Shown piece by piece: positions 8,833 through 17,301 of a stretch of DNA of 64,000 nt (position 1 is its first letter; each line of letters starts with the position of its first letter). A program made the translations under genes and the position numbers. Under the pieces are notes generated by a model that searched no databases, was not told the DNA's origin, and saw nothing but the letters and a program-made list of their open reading frames with translations. The stretch comes from Flavobacterium sp. LC2016-12 (GTDB lineage: Bacteria; Bacteroidota; Bacteroidia; Flavobacteriales; Flavobacteriaceae), in contig NZ_JADKPT010000002.1 of assembly GCF_015351595.1 (NCBI RefSeq), forward strand, positions 310,001 to 374,000. Reading direction: 5' to 3'.

Positions 8833-9830
8833 TGCAAGTTACTTTTACACATCATCAATCTGCTCATTGTGAAAATGGAGTAGCGTCAAATTTGCTAAAA
8901 AACAGTGGACTGAACATCAGCGAACCGATGGTTTTCGGAATTGGTTCCGGACTTTTGTTCGTTTATTTGCCTTTCATAAAAGTGAATCACGCGCCGGCCA
9001 TCAGTTATAGAACTTTGCCCGGACAGATTTTTAATAAAGTCGCAAGCCGTTTAAATCTTAAAATAAAAAGACAAAAATTTTCATCTGTGTCAAATGCCAC
9101 TCAGGCTTTAGACGAAAATTTAAAAAATAATATTCCAACCGGATTACAAGTTGGCGTTTACAACCTTACTTATTTTCCGGATGAATACCGTTTTCATTTC
9201 AACGCGCATAATTTAGTCGTTTACGGAAAAACCGAAACCGATTATTTGATTAGCGATCCTGTGATGGAAACTGTTACAACTTTAACGCATAATGAACTAG
9301 AGAAAGTACGTTTTGCCAAAGGGGCTTTTGCACCAAGAGGACAGATGTATTATCCAATTCAGGTTCCGGGTGAAGTTGATTTTAAAAGTGCGATCATCAA
9401 AGGAATCAAAGATACGTGCCGCACTATGCTGGCACCAATGCCAATTGTCGGCGTACGCGGAATTAAATTTGTTTCCCGCCGAATCAGAAAATGGCCTGCA
9501 AAACACGGTGTCAGAAAAGCCAATCATTACCTGGCACAAATGGTGCGCATGCAGGAAGAAATTGGAACTGGAGGCGGTGGTTTCCGATTTATTTATGCGG
9601 CATTTTTGCAGGAAGCTTCGGTTATTTTGGGTAATGAGGAATTGAAAATCCTTTCGAAAGAAATGACTCAGATTGGAGATTCCTGGAGAGATTTTGCAGT
9701 TGAAGCTTCCCGAATTTACAAAAACAGAAGCGCCAAAGAAGACGCTTACAATGCCATTGCCGACGAACTTTTGGACATCGCCAATCGCGAAGAAATCTTT
9801 TTCAAAAAACTAAAAAAAGCAATCAGCTAA
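8832..9830 (+). CDS. BtrH N-terminal-domain protein (putative acyltransferase)
   Basis: A 332-aa protein resembling the butirosin protein BtrH. The start FTHHQSAHCENGVASNLL holds the His-Cys-Glu signature seen near the N-terminus of that family, followed by a conserved FGIGSG. BtrH moves an acyl group from a carrier protein to an amine, with a Cys likely acting as nucleophile. Here, between dehydratases and an ABC exporter, it might release or transfer the polyene or alkyl chain from an ACP. The family call is fairly firm; the substrate is inference. Confidence 0.72.
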   Translation: MQVTFTHHQSAHCENGVASNLLKNSGLNISEPMVFGIGSGLLFVYLPFIKVNHAPAISYRTLPGQIFNKVASRLNLKIKRQKFSSVSNATQALDENLKNNIPTGLQVGVYNLTYFPDEYRFHFNAHNLVVYGKTETDYLISDPVMETVTTLTHNELEKVRFAKGAFAPRGQMYYPIQVPGEVDFKSAIIKGIKDTCRTMLAPMPIVGVRGIKFVSRRIRKWPAKHGVRKANHYLAQMVRMQEEIGTGGGGFRFIYAAFLQEASVILGNEELKILSKEMTQIGDSWRDFAVEASRIYKNRSAKEDAYNAIADELLDIANREEIFFKKLKKAIS

Positions 9831-9837
9831 TTATATT

Positions 9838-10590
9838 TTGAATTCCATTATAAAAATAGAATCCCTTTCGAAAAAGTACAAAGACGCAGAAATGTTTTCT
9901 TTGAACGACGTTTCGCTGGACATAAATGAAGGTCAGATTTTTGGTTTACTTGGACCGAACGGCGCCGGAAAAACCACTTTAATCTCCATGCTCTGCGGAT
10001 TGATAAAACCCACTTCAGGACATTTCACGATTAATGATTTGGATTATTCGCATCATTCCTCCAAAATCAAAAAAATCATTGGTGTTGTTCCTCAGGAATA
10101 TGCCCTTTATCCAACTTTGACGGCGCGCGAAAATCTGCATTATTTTGGAAGCATGTACGGCTTGAAAGGTTCTGATTTAAAAGACAAAGTAATCGAAACT
10201 TTAGATCTTTTGGGACTTTTAAAATTCGCCGACAAACGCATTGAAACCTTTTCTGGCGGAATGAAACGAAGAGTCAATTTGATTGCCGGAATTCTGCACA
10301 ATCCCAAAGTTTTGTTTTTGGATGAACCAACCGTTGGTGTTGATGTACAATCTAAAAATGCTATTTTGGATTATTTAAAAGTATTAAACCAAAACGGAAC
10401 AACGATTATTTATACGTCGCACCATTTGGCGGAAGCCGAAGATTTCTGCGACACAATTGCCATTTTAGACCAAGGTAGAATTTACGCCCAAGGCACGCCA
10501 TCCACTTTGATTGCGTCTGTTGAAGAAGCCAGAAATCTCGAAGAAGTTTTTATTTCATTAACCGGTAAAGACTTTAGAGATGCTATATAA
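9838..10590 (+). CDS. ABC transporter ATP-binding protein (ABC-2 type export)
   Basis: A 250-aa nucleotide-binding subunit: Walker A GPNGAGKTT, Q-loop VPQEYALYP, signature FSGGMKRR, Walker B VLFLDEPTVGVD, H-loop TSHH. The start codon appears to be TTG at 9838, 7 bases after the previous stop; no in-frame ATG occurs before the conserved core. It overlaps the permease gene that follows by 11 bases. It likely powers export of a pigment precursor or lipid. Confidence 0.88.
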   Translation: MNSIIKIESLSKKYKDAEMFSLNDVSLDINEGQIFGLLGPNGAGKTTLISMLCGLIKPTSGHFTINDLDYSHHSSKIKKIIGVVPQEYALYPTLTARENLHYFGSMYGLKGSDLKDKVIETLDLLGLLKFADKRIETFSGGMKRRVNLIAGILHNPKVLFLDEPTVGVDVQSKNAILDYLKVLNQNGTTIIYTSHHLAEAEDFCDTIAILDQGRIYAQGTPSTLIASVEEARNLEEVFISLTGKDFRDAI

Positions 10591-11863
10591 AATTTGGATG
10601 TCGATCGTAAAAGAATTTTTACTGCTCAAACGCGATTTGGGCGGTTTGATCATTCTGTTCATCATGCCTTTGATATTGGTAATCACGGTTACTATCATTC
10701 AGGATAGTACCTTTAAAACCGTAAGCGAAAACAAAATTCAGATCCTATTGGTTGACAACGACAAAGGTTCTGTTTCAAAAACCGTTTTTGATAATCTGCA
10801 AAAGAACAATGCATTCGATATTATAACGCAAATCGACGATCAGCCTATTACAGAAGAAATTGCCAAAGAAAATGTGTACAAAGGAAAATTCAAATTGGCG
10901 ATTGTAATTCCGAAAGATTTAAGTGTCGATTTACAAGCCAAAGTAGATCAGAATGTACAGAACATTGTGAGCAAAATGGGTTTTACCGATTCTATTACCG
11001 AACCGAAAACTTCGAAAGTTTTACAGCAAAAAGAAGTGAAATTGTATTTTGATCCGGCTGTTCAAATGAGTTTCAAAACCTCAGTTATGAACGCCATTGA
11101 TAAAATGATTTCTCAAATTGAAACCAAGTCCATTTATACGACTTTCCAAAATCAGTTAGGAGAAGAAAATACGCAATTCGACCAAAAGAGTTTCATTACT
11201 TTTAAAGAAATAATTCCGAGAATAAACAACAAAGAAGTACTGCCGAATTCGGTTCAGCATAACGTTCCGGCCTGGACACTTTTTGCAATATTTTTTATTG
11301 TGATTCCGTTGTCCATCAATATTGTAAAAGAAAAATCACAAGGAACATTTGTGCGTTTATTAACCAATCCGGTTTCAAATTTAATCGTGATCATCGGAAA
11401 AACCATTACGTATTTGCTAATCTGTATGATTCAGTTTTATATGATGGTTGCGGTGGCAATTTTCCTTTTTCCGCATATTGGTTTGCCTTCCTTAAATGTT
11501 GAAGGGCATTTGTTTTTAATGAGTGTTGTCGCTTTATTTTCAGGTTTTGGCGCAATTGGTTTCGGAATTTTATTGGGAACTATCGCGAGTACACAAGAAC
11601 AGTCAGCTCCGTTTGGCGCAACAAGTGTAATCATTTTAGCCGCCGTTGGTGGTGTTTGGGTTCCTGTTTTTGCGATGCCAAAAATCATGCAAATCATTGC
11701 TAAATCATCTCCTATGAATTGGGGATTAGAAGCTTTTTACGATGTGTTATTGCGCAACGGATCATTCGTCGAAATCATCCCAAAAATAAGTTTGCTATTT
11801 TTGTTCTTTATAATCACAACTTCCATTGCCTTATTTTATGACAAAAAGAAAAGAACAGTATAA
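10580..11863 (+). CDS. ABC-2 type transporter permease
   Basis: A 427-aa integral membrane protein. One transmembrane segment near residues 20-40 is followed by a large extracytoplasmic domain (about 45-230) and then about five membrane segments (230-420), the architecture of YhgE/NatB-type ABC-2 permeases. It overlaps the ATPase gene before it and the thioesterase gene after it, so all three are translationally linked. The exported compound is not evident; being inside the pigment cluster suggests a role in envelope delivery of the product. Confidence 0.85.
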   Translation: MLYKIWMSIVKEFLLLKRDLGGLIILFIMPLILVITVTIIQDSTFKTVSENKIQILLVDNDKGSVSKTVFDNLQKNNAFDIITQIDDQPITEEIAKENVYKGKFKLAIVIPKDLSVDLQAKVDQNVQNIVSKMGFTDSITEPKTSKVLQQKEVKLYFDPAVQMSFKTSVMNAIDKMISQIETKSIYTTFQNQLGEENTQFDQKSFITFKEIIPRINNKEVLPNSVQHNVPAWTLFAIFFIVIPLSINIVKEKSQGTFVRLLTNPVSNLIVIIGKTITYLLICMIQFYMMVAVAIFLFPHIGLPSLNVEGHLFLMSVVALFSGFGAIGFGILLGTIASTQEQSAPFGATSVIILAAVGGVWVPVFAMPKIMQIIAKSSPMNWGLEAFYDVLLRNGSFVEIIPKISLLFLFFIITTSIALFYDKKKRTV

Positions 11864-12287
11864 CGAAGCCACTTCCCTAACCGTTTCGCACGAAATCAGA
11901 ATTCGTTTTAACGAAACTGATCCGCTTGGAATCGTTTGGCACGGCCATTATATTACCTATTTTGAAGATGGAAGAGAAGCCTTTGGAAGAAAACACGGAC
12001 TGACCTATTTAGATATTGGCAATACCGGTTACACAACGCCAATTGTAAAATCAAAATGCGAACACAAATTGTCTTTGCGTTACGGCGATGTTGTAACGAT
12101 TGAAACCACCGTTGTAGATACACCAGCCGCCAAAATAATTTACCGCTTTAGAATTATTGACGCTCAAGGCGAAGTAGCCTGCACTGGCGAAACTGTTCAG
12201 GTATTTTTAGACAAAGAAGGAAATTTAATGTTGACGAATCCTCCTTTTTATGAGGAATGGAAACGTAAGGTGGGATTGTTGTTGTAA
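11838..12287 (+). CDS. 4HBT/YbgC-type acyl thioesterase
   Basis: A single hot-dog domain of 149 aa, with the start set at the ATG at 11838 (a TTG at 11826 would add four residues). The active-site region reads RFNETDPLGIVWHGHYITYFEDGRE, the D-x-x-G-I-V-x-H-x-x-Y pattern of 4-hydroxybenzoyl-CoA/YbgC thioesterases (Asp catalytic). It overlaps the permease by 26 bases. It should hydrolyse acyl-CoA or acyl-ACP, perhaps to edit or release stalled chains in polyene synthesis. Confidence 0.82.
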   Translation: MTKRKEQYNEATSLTVSHEIRIRFNETDPLGIVWHGHYITYFEDGREAFGRKHGLTYLDIGNTGYTTPIVKSKCEHKLSLRYGDVVTIETTVVDTPAAKIIYRFRIIDAQGEVACTGETVQVFLDKEGNLMLTNPPFYEEWKRKVGLLL

Positions 12288-12385
12288 ACACGAATTACAC
12301 CAATTTACACAAATAAAAAATCCGTGTAAATCCGTTTAATCTGTGTCATCCGCGTTCCATTTCAGCATTCAATAAAAATCACAAA
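12288..12385. repeat. Intergenic TTTAATCTGTG-type repeat
   Basis: This 98-base gap is built of short related words (ACGAATTACACC, TCCGTGTAAATCCG, TTTAATCTGTG, ATCCGCG). The TTTAATCTGTG word at 12335-12345 recurs at 18135-18145 in another gap of the cluster. No gene or clear promoter is seen. Confidence 0.5.
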
Positions 12386-13522
12386 ATGACAAGAGAAGTA
12401 TATATAAATGAAACCAATTGTATCACGCCTTTAGGTTTTGATGTTGCCTCCAACATCGAAGCAATTTTGCGTGGCGATTCCGGAATTCAGTTGTATCAGG
12501 ATATTTCCTTGATGCCGAATCCGTTTTATGCTTCTATAATTGCTGATGAAAAAATAAAAAGTGCTTTTGAAAAAATTAGCACTGACACCAAATATTCTCG
12601 TTTAGAGAAAATGATGATTTTGGCTTTAGAGCCGATGATCAAAAATTCAGGAATTGAATTAAATTCGAAAACGGCTTTTATACTTTCGACTACAAAAGGA
12701 AATGTTACGGCTTTAATAGAGAATTCTGAAGCGAGTTTTCAAAACGCACATTTAGATGTTTTGGCAAAAAATGTTGCTGATTTCTTCGGGTTTCAAACAA
12801 CGCCAATTGTAGTTTCGAATGCCTGTGTTTCCGGAATTTTAGCGATTTCAGTTGCCAAAAGAATGATTCAATCGGAGCTTTATGACAACATTTTCGTCGT
12901 TGCCGGCGACGAAGTTTCTGAATTTGTTTTATCTGGTTTTAATGCTTTTCAGGCGATGAGCGATTTGCCTTGTAAACCGTATTCTAAAAACAGAACCGGC
13001 GTAAGTTTGGGCGAAGCAACAGCGGCAGTTTTAGTTTCGGCGGAAGCCAGAAATGCTAAAATAAAAGTTATTGGAGACAGTTCGATAAACGATGCCAATC
13101 ATATTTCCGGACCTTCAAGAACGGGCGAAGGTTTGTTCAGAAGTATTAAGAATGCGATGAAAGAAGCGAAGATCAATTCCAATCAAATCGATTATATTTC
13201 AGCACACGGAACCGCAACTCCATTCAACGACGAAATGGAAGCGATTGCCTTAAATCGTTTGGATTTACAAAACGTTCCAGTCAATAGTTTGAAAGGATTT
13301 TATGGTCATACCTTAGGCGCTTCTGGATTATTAGAAACAGTAATTGCAATTGAATCAGCCAATCAAAATATACTTTTTGAATCGAAAGGTTTTGATGAAA
13401 TTGGGGTAAGTGAAACGATTAATGTGATTGAGAAAAATGAAGAGGCAAGTATTGAAATTTTTCTGAAAACGGCTTCTGGATTTGGGGGTTGTAATACGGC
13501 AGTGATTTTTGAAAAGATATAA
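12386..13522 (+). CDS. Beta-ketoacyl-ACP synthase, short divergent type
   Basis: A 378-aa thiolase-fold synthase. The active-site triad appears complete: Cys in SNACVSGIL, His in SAHGTATPFND, His in KGFYGHTLGASG, then ASGFGGCNT. It is shorter and more divergent than the synthases at 2938 and 15038. It directly abuts the small membrane-protein gene at 13523. It is probably a polyene-chain extender working with the ACP at 14685. Confidence 0.86.
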   Translation: MTREVYINETNCITPLGFDVASNIEAILRGDSGIQLYQDISLMPNPFYASIIADEKIKSAFEKISTDTKYSRLEKMMILALEPMIKNSGIELNSKTAFILSTTKGNVTALIENSEASFQNAHLDVLAKNVADFFGFQTTPIVVSNACVSGILAISVAKRMIQSELYDNIFVVAGDEVSEFVLSGFNAFQAMSDLPCKPYSKNRTGVSLGEATAAVLVSAEARNAKIKVIGDSSINDANHISGPSRTGEGLFRSIKNAMKEAKINSNQIDYISAHGTATPFNDEMEAIALNRLDLQNVPVNSLKGFYGHTLGASGLLETVIAIESANQNILFESKGFDEIGVSETINVIEKNEEASIEIFLKTASGFGGCNTAVIFEKI

Positions 13523-14068
13523 ATGAGAAGTTTAAAAAATTTAAATATTAGAAAAAGTATTGAAAAAAATAAATTAGTCTATTCCGAAGATTGGCTTGAG
13601 AAATTTGGGACAATAACTTTATATCTATTTTTTAGCTGGGGATTTCTAATGCCTTTTTTAGTTTATTTTAACCCTTATCGTGATTATTCAAAAACTGGAA
13701 TTGAGTTTTATCTGCTTTTTATTTTTAGTTTATATTGTGCCTTTACAATTTATAGAAAAGCAACTGAAAAATGCCTAACTAAAATTGTCAGCAAATACAA
13801 TGTAGAAGAAAACAAATTACTTATTAATCAATATTGTGAAAAAAAAGGGTTTGAAAAACATAAGAATTCTGGAAATTTAATAATTTATAAGAGTCTTAAT
13901 TATCTAGCTATTAATCCAAGATTTCAAACAAGTAGAATATTTATTTTAGACAAAAACGACATTTATTTGACAATGATTAAAGAAAATCAAAAATTGAATA
14001 TTCCTGTTCTTTTTTCACAAATTAGTTTAAAGAGAGATATTAAAAACCTCTGTCAAACAACAAAATGA
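13523..14068 (+). CDS. Hypothetical membrane protein inserted among ketosynthase genes
   Basis: A 181-aa protein I do not recognise. Two hydrophobic segments lie at about residues 29-50 and 62-77. The rest is Lys/Asn/Ile-rich and probably cytoplasmic. The gene starts on the base after the previous stop and overlaps the next gene by 4 bases, so it is part of the operon. Its low-complexity, very AT-rich codon use differs from the flanking synthase genes, hinting at later acquisition or fast evolution. Confidence 0.6.
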   Translation: MRSLKNLNIRKSIEKNKLVYSEDWLEKFGTITLYLFFSWGFLMPFLVYFNPYRDYSKTGIEFYLLFIFSLYCAFTIYRKATEKCLTKIVSKYNVEENKLLINQYCEKKGFEKHKNSGNLIIYKSLNYLAINPRFQTSRIFILDKNDIYLTMIKENQKLNIPVLFSQISLKRDIKNLCQTTK

Positions 14069-14697
14069 CTAAAAACAAAACCTACATACAATCCTACATC
14101 ACCATCCAAAACAACGAAATTGTTTTGAACGGAACTTCTGTATTCAAAACAGAACCCACCAATTTTGCTGATTTCTCCAAACAAGCCTATCGTAATTTTG
14201 ACATTCAATATCCGAAGTTTTTCAAAATGGATGCTTTGAGCAAATTGGCTTTTTTAGGTGCTGAATTACTTTTGAGTCCGATAACTTCTTCGGAAGAAGA
14301 AAATAATATCGCTTTGGTTTTAGCTAATAAATCTTCGAGTTTAGATACCGATGTAAAATACCAGGAATCTATTTCAGACAAAGAAAACTATTATCCGAGT
14401 CCGGCGGTTTTTGTTTATACGCTGCCAAATATTTGTCTGGGCGAAATAAGTATTCGCCATCAGTTGAAAAGCGAGAATTCTTTCTTTATATTTGATGTTT
14501 TCAACACCGAATTTATGTCGAATTATTCGAATATTTTACTAAATTCGGATAAAGCAGATATCGTACTTTGCGGTTGGGTGGAATTTTTTAATGACGATTA
14601 CAAGGCTTTTCTTTGCACGATAAGCAAGGAAGAAAACATAAAATATACGAACGAGACTATCAATACATTATATAATAACTCATCATGGAAGCATTAA
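14065..14697 (+). CDS. Ketosynthase-like short protein (Ketoacyl-synt_2-like)
   Basis: A 210-aa protein. The segment YPKFFKMDALSKLAFLGAELLL resembles the start of truncated ketoacyl-synthase-like proteins found in aryl-polyene clusters. It has no Cys-His-His set and is half the length of a synthase, so it cannot condense by itself. It overlaps the ACP gene that follows by 13 bases. It probably acts as a structural or specificity partner of a synthase. Family assignment is moderate. Confidence 0.6.
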   Translation: MTKNKTYIQSYITIQNNEIVLNGTSVFKTEPTNFADFSKQAYRNFDIQYPKFFKMDALSKLAFLGAELLLSPITSSEEENNIALVLANKSSSLDTDVKYQESISDKENYYPSPAVFVYTLPNICLGEISIRHQLKSENSFFIFDVFNTEFMSNYSNILLNSDKADIVLCGWVEFFNDDYKAFLCTISKEENIKYTNETINTLYNNSSWKH

Positions 14698-14942
14698 AAG
14701 AAGAATTAAAAAATAAAATCATAACGACTTTAAACTTAGAAGATATCGCAATCGAAGACATTGCTGATAACGATCCTTTGTTTGGAGACGGTTTAGGTTT
14801 AGACTCGATTGATGCACTTGAATTAATCGTGATTTTAGATAAAGATTACGGAATTAAATTGGTGGATCCGAAAGAAGGAAAATCAATTTTCCAGTCGATC
14901 GAAACTATGGCGGCGTACATTAGCGCGAACAGAACAAAATAG
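14685..14942 (+). CDS. Acyl carrier protein (second)
   Basis: An 85-aa ACP with the phosphopantetheine serine in GLGLDSIDALEL (about residue 46). It differs clearly from the ACP at 4166, having an insert before the site (DNDPLFGDG) typical of polyene/PKS-type carriers. It lies between the ketosynthase-like protein and two further ketosynthase-fold genes, and so is the likely carrier for the aryl-polyene chain. Confidence 0.92.
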   Translation: MEALKEELKNKIITTLNLEDIAIEDIADNDPLFGDGLGLDSIDALELIVILDKDYGIKLVDPKEGKSIFQSIETMAAYISANRTK

Positions 14943-14943
14943 A

Positions 14944-15037
14944 TTTTAGATTGTACGATTTTTAGATTATTGGATATTCTTATTTATATAATTTAAAAGT
15001 CTAACAATCCAAAGATCCAAAAATCTAATAATCTAAA
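14944..15037. repeat. Imperfect inverted repeat, TTTTAGATT family
   Basis: The arms at about 14944-14975 and 15006-15037 are imperfect reverse complements built on TTTTAGATT and ATCCAAAAATCTAA words. The element fills the whole gap between the ACP and the next ketosynthase. Related words fill the atpB-atpE gap at 58515-58600. It could form a hairpin in the transcript; no U-run follows. Confidence 0.6.
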
Positions 15038-16237
15038 ATGACAAAGGGCGTTGCAATAACCGGAATGGGAATTATCTCTTCGATTGGAAATTCAGTCGAA
15101 GAAAATTATATTTCGCTGATCGAAAATAAAATTGGTATTTCCAAAATCCAAAATATTCCGACTGTTCATGCCGATGTAATTAAAGTTGGCGAGATCAAAA
15201 AAACCAACGAAGAATTGGTTGCCGAATTACAGCTTTCTGAAAATAATAATTTTTCGAGAACGGCCATGATCGGAACTTTGGCAGCGAAACAAGCGGTTAA
15301 AAATGCAGGAATCACCTCGATAAACGAATTTAGAACTGGACTTATTTCAGCTACTAGTGTTGGCGGTATGGACATGACCGAAAAACATTATTACGATTAT
15401 TTCGAAAATCCTGATCTTGTAAAATACATTTCCTGTCATGACGGTGGCGATGTAGCTGAAAAAATTGCTTCAGAATTGGGTTTAAAAGGAATGGTTACGA
15501 CAATTAGTACCGCCTGTTCATCGGCAGCGAACTCTATAATGCTGGGCGCACGATTGATCAAAACCGGAAAATTAGATCGCGTTATTGTTGGCGGCACCGA
15601 TGCTTTGGCAAAATTCACCATCAACGGATTTAAAACTTTGATGATTTTATCTGACGATTACAACAAACCTTTTGACAATACCAGAAAAGGATTAAACCTG
15701 GGTGAAGCGGCTGCTTTTTTAGTTTTAGAATCAGATGAAATGGTTCAGAAATATGACAAAAAAGTGTTGGCCAGAGTTTCAGGTTACGGAAATGCAAACG
15801 ATGCTTTTCACCAGACTGCTTCTTCAGAAAATGGCGACGGCGCTTATTTAGCTATGAAAAAAGCTTTTGAAGTTTCGGGTTTACAACCTTCTGAAATTGA
15901 CTATATCAACGTTCACGGAACCGCAACTCCCAATAATGATTTATCGGAAGGTAGAGCTTTACTCCGAATTTATGAAGATGGAAAAGTTCCTGATTTCAGT
16001 TCGACCAAACCGTTCACAGGACACACATTAGCAGCTGCAGCAGCAATTGAAGCCGTTTACAGTGTTTTGGCGATTCAGAATAGTGTGGTTTATCCCAATT
16101 TGAATTTCGAAGTTCCGATGGAAGAATTTGAGTTGCAACCACAGACCTCTTTAAAAATGAAAAATATCGAACACGTTTTATCTAACTCTTTTGGTTTTGG
16201 AGGAAATTGTTCAACCCTTATATTTTCTAAAAGCTAA
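15038..16237 (+). CDS. Beta-ketoacyl-ACP synthase (KS, catalytic partner)
   Basis: A 399-aa condensing enzyme with Cys in STACSSAANS, His in NVHGTATPNND, His in KPFTGHTLAAA, and NSFGFGGNC at the C-terminus. Its stop codon overlaps the start of a second ketosynthase-fold gene that lacks the Cys. This is the KS plus chain-length-factor arrangement of type II polyketide and aryl-polyene systems. It is the best candidate for the main polyene elongase. Confidence 0.92.
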   Translation: MTKGVAITGMGIISSIGNSVEENYISLIENKIGISKIQNIPTVHADVIKVGEIKKTNEELVAELQLSENNNFSRTAMIGTLAAKQAVKNAGITSINEFRTGLISATSVGGMDMTEKHYYDYFENPDLVKYISCHDGGDVAEKIASELGLKGMVTTISTACSSAANSIMLGARLIKTGKLDRVIVGGTDALAKFTINGFKTLMILSDDYNKPFDNTRKGLNLGEAAAFLVLESDEMVQKYDKKVLARVSGYGNANDAFHQTASSENGDGAYLAMKKAFEVSGLQPSEIDYINVHGTATPNNDLSEGRALLRIYEDGKVPDFSSTKPFTGHTLAAAAAIEAVYSVLAIQNSVVYPNLNFEVPMEEFELQPQTSLKMKNIEHVLSNSFGFGGNCSTLIFSKS

Positions 16238-17301
16238 TGACAAAAAAAACATATATAAATGGAGTAGGCTGTATTTCGACTCAAAAAACATTTGATACTG
16301 TTTTTTTAGAAGAAGCGGTTGTTAATACAAACGAAACAGTACTTTCGATTGTTCCTTCGGTTTACAAAGATTACATTTCTCCTGCTGCAATTCGCCGAAT
16401 GGCAAAAGGAGTAAAAAACGGAATCGTAGCTTCGGCATTAGCTATGAAAGATGCTAACGTCGAAAATGTAGACGCGATTATTACGGGAACGGGTTTAGGA
16501 TGCATCGAAGATTCTGAAAAATTCCTGAAAAACATTCTGGACAATAATGAAGAATTTTTAACTCCAACTTCTTTTATTCAATCGACACATAATACAGTTG
16601 GGGCGCAAATTGCTTTGTCGTTGCAATGCAAAGGTTACAATTTTACGTATGTAAACGGAGCGGTTTCTTTTGAGTCGGCACTTTTGGATGCTAAAATGCA
16701 GATTGAAGAAAACGAAGCCAATTCGATTTTGGTTGGCGGTGTTGATGAAAACGGCGAATATACTTTATCTCTTTTTAAATTGGCCGGAAGAATCAAAAAA
16801 GAAAATGATCTTCCATCCAATATTTTAAATACAACCTCAACTGGAGTTGTTTATGGCGAAGGCGCGAGTTTTTTTGTTTTAGAAAACGAACGAAAAGATT
16901 CGACTTACGCAGAAATTCTTGATGTTGAAATCAGAAATACACTGGAAGAAAACGAAATTGAATCGGAACTAATTGCTTTTTTAAAGGCCAATAATTTAGA
17001 AATTTCAGACGTTGATGCTGTTGTTTTTGGATTCGATGGAAATATTGAATCTGATATTTTTTATAAAAATATTGCAGAAAATGCTTTCGCAAAAACACCT
17101 CAATTGTATTACAAACATTTGAGTGGAGAATACGATACGGCTTCGGCTTTTGCTTTGTGGATGGCATCAAAAATTATAAAAACTCAGGAAATTCCGGAAA
17201 TTGTAAAAGTAAATTCGGTTACTAAACCAGCTTACAACACCATTTTATTGTACAATCAGGTAAATGGAAAAAATCATAGTTTTACGTTACTTTCAAAATG
17301 A
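16237..17301 (+). CDS. Chain-length-factor-like ketosynthase without catalytic Cys
   Basis: A 354-aa thiolase-fold protein. The position matching STACSS of its neighbour reads YVNGAVSFESA, with no Cys, and the first His motif is replaced by VFGFDGN; only a KHLSGEYDTA resembling the second His motif remains. By analogy to chain-length factors it should pair with the synthase at 15038 and set chain length rather than condense. The reading frame is intact and overlaps both neighbours, so it is not a decayed gene. Confidence 0.82.
   Translation: MTKKTYINGVGCISTQKTFDTVFLEEAVVNTNETVLSIVPSVYKDYISPAAIRRMAKGVKNGIVASALAMKDANVENVDAIITGTGLGCIEDSEKFLKNILDNNEEFLTPTSFIQSTHNTVGAQIALSLQCKGYNFTYVNGAVSFESALLDAKMQIEENEANSILVGGVDENGEYTLSLFKLAGRIKKENDLPSNILNTTSTGVVYGEGASFFVLENERKDSTYAEILDVEIRNTLEENEIESELIAFLKANNLEISDVDAVVFGFDGNIESDIFYKNIAENAFAKTPQLYYKHLSGEYDTASAFALWMASKIIKTQEIPEIVKVNSVTKPAYNTILLYNQVNGKNHSFTLLSK

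Noticed and set aside
9313..9645. Additional + strand protein of 110 aa
   Set aside because: It lies fully inside the BtrH-like gene in another frame and has no recognisable sequence pattern.
13523..14068. Remnant of a split synthase
   Set aside because: No synthase motif in any part; an intact start and stop with two clear membrane segments.
16237..17301. Decayed ketosynthase (pseudogene)
   Set aside because: The frame is intact, overlaps both neighbours with ATGA/TAATG coupling and keeps the thiolase-fold layout; loss of the Cys fits a chain-length factor.
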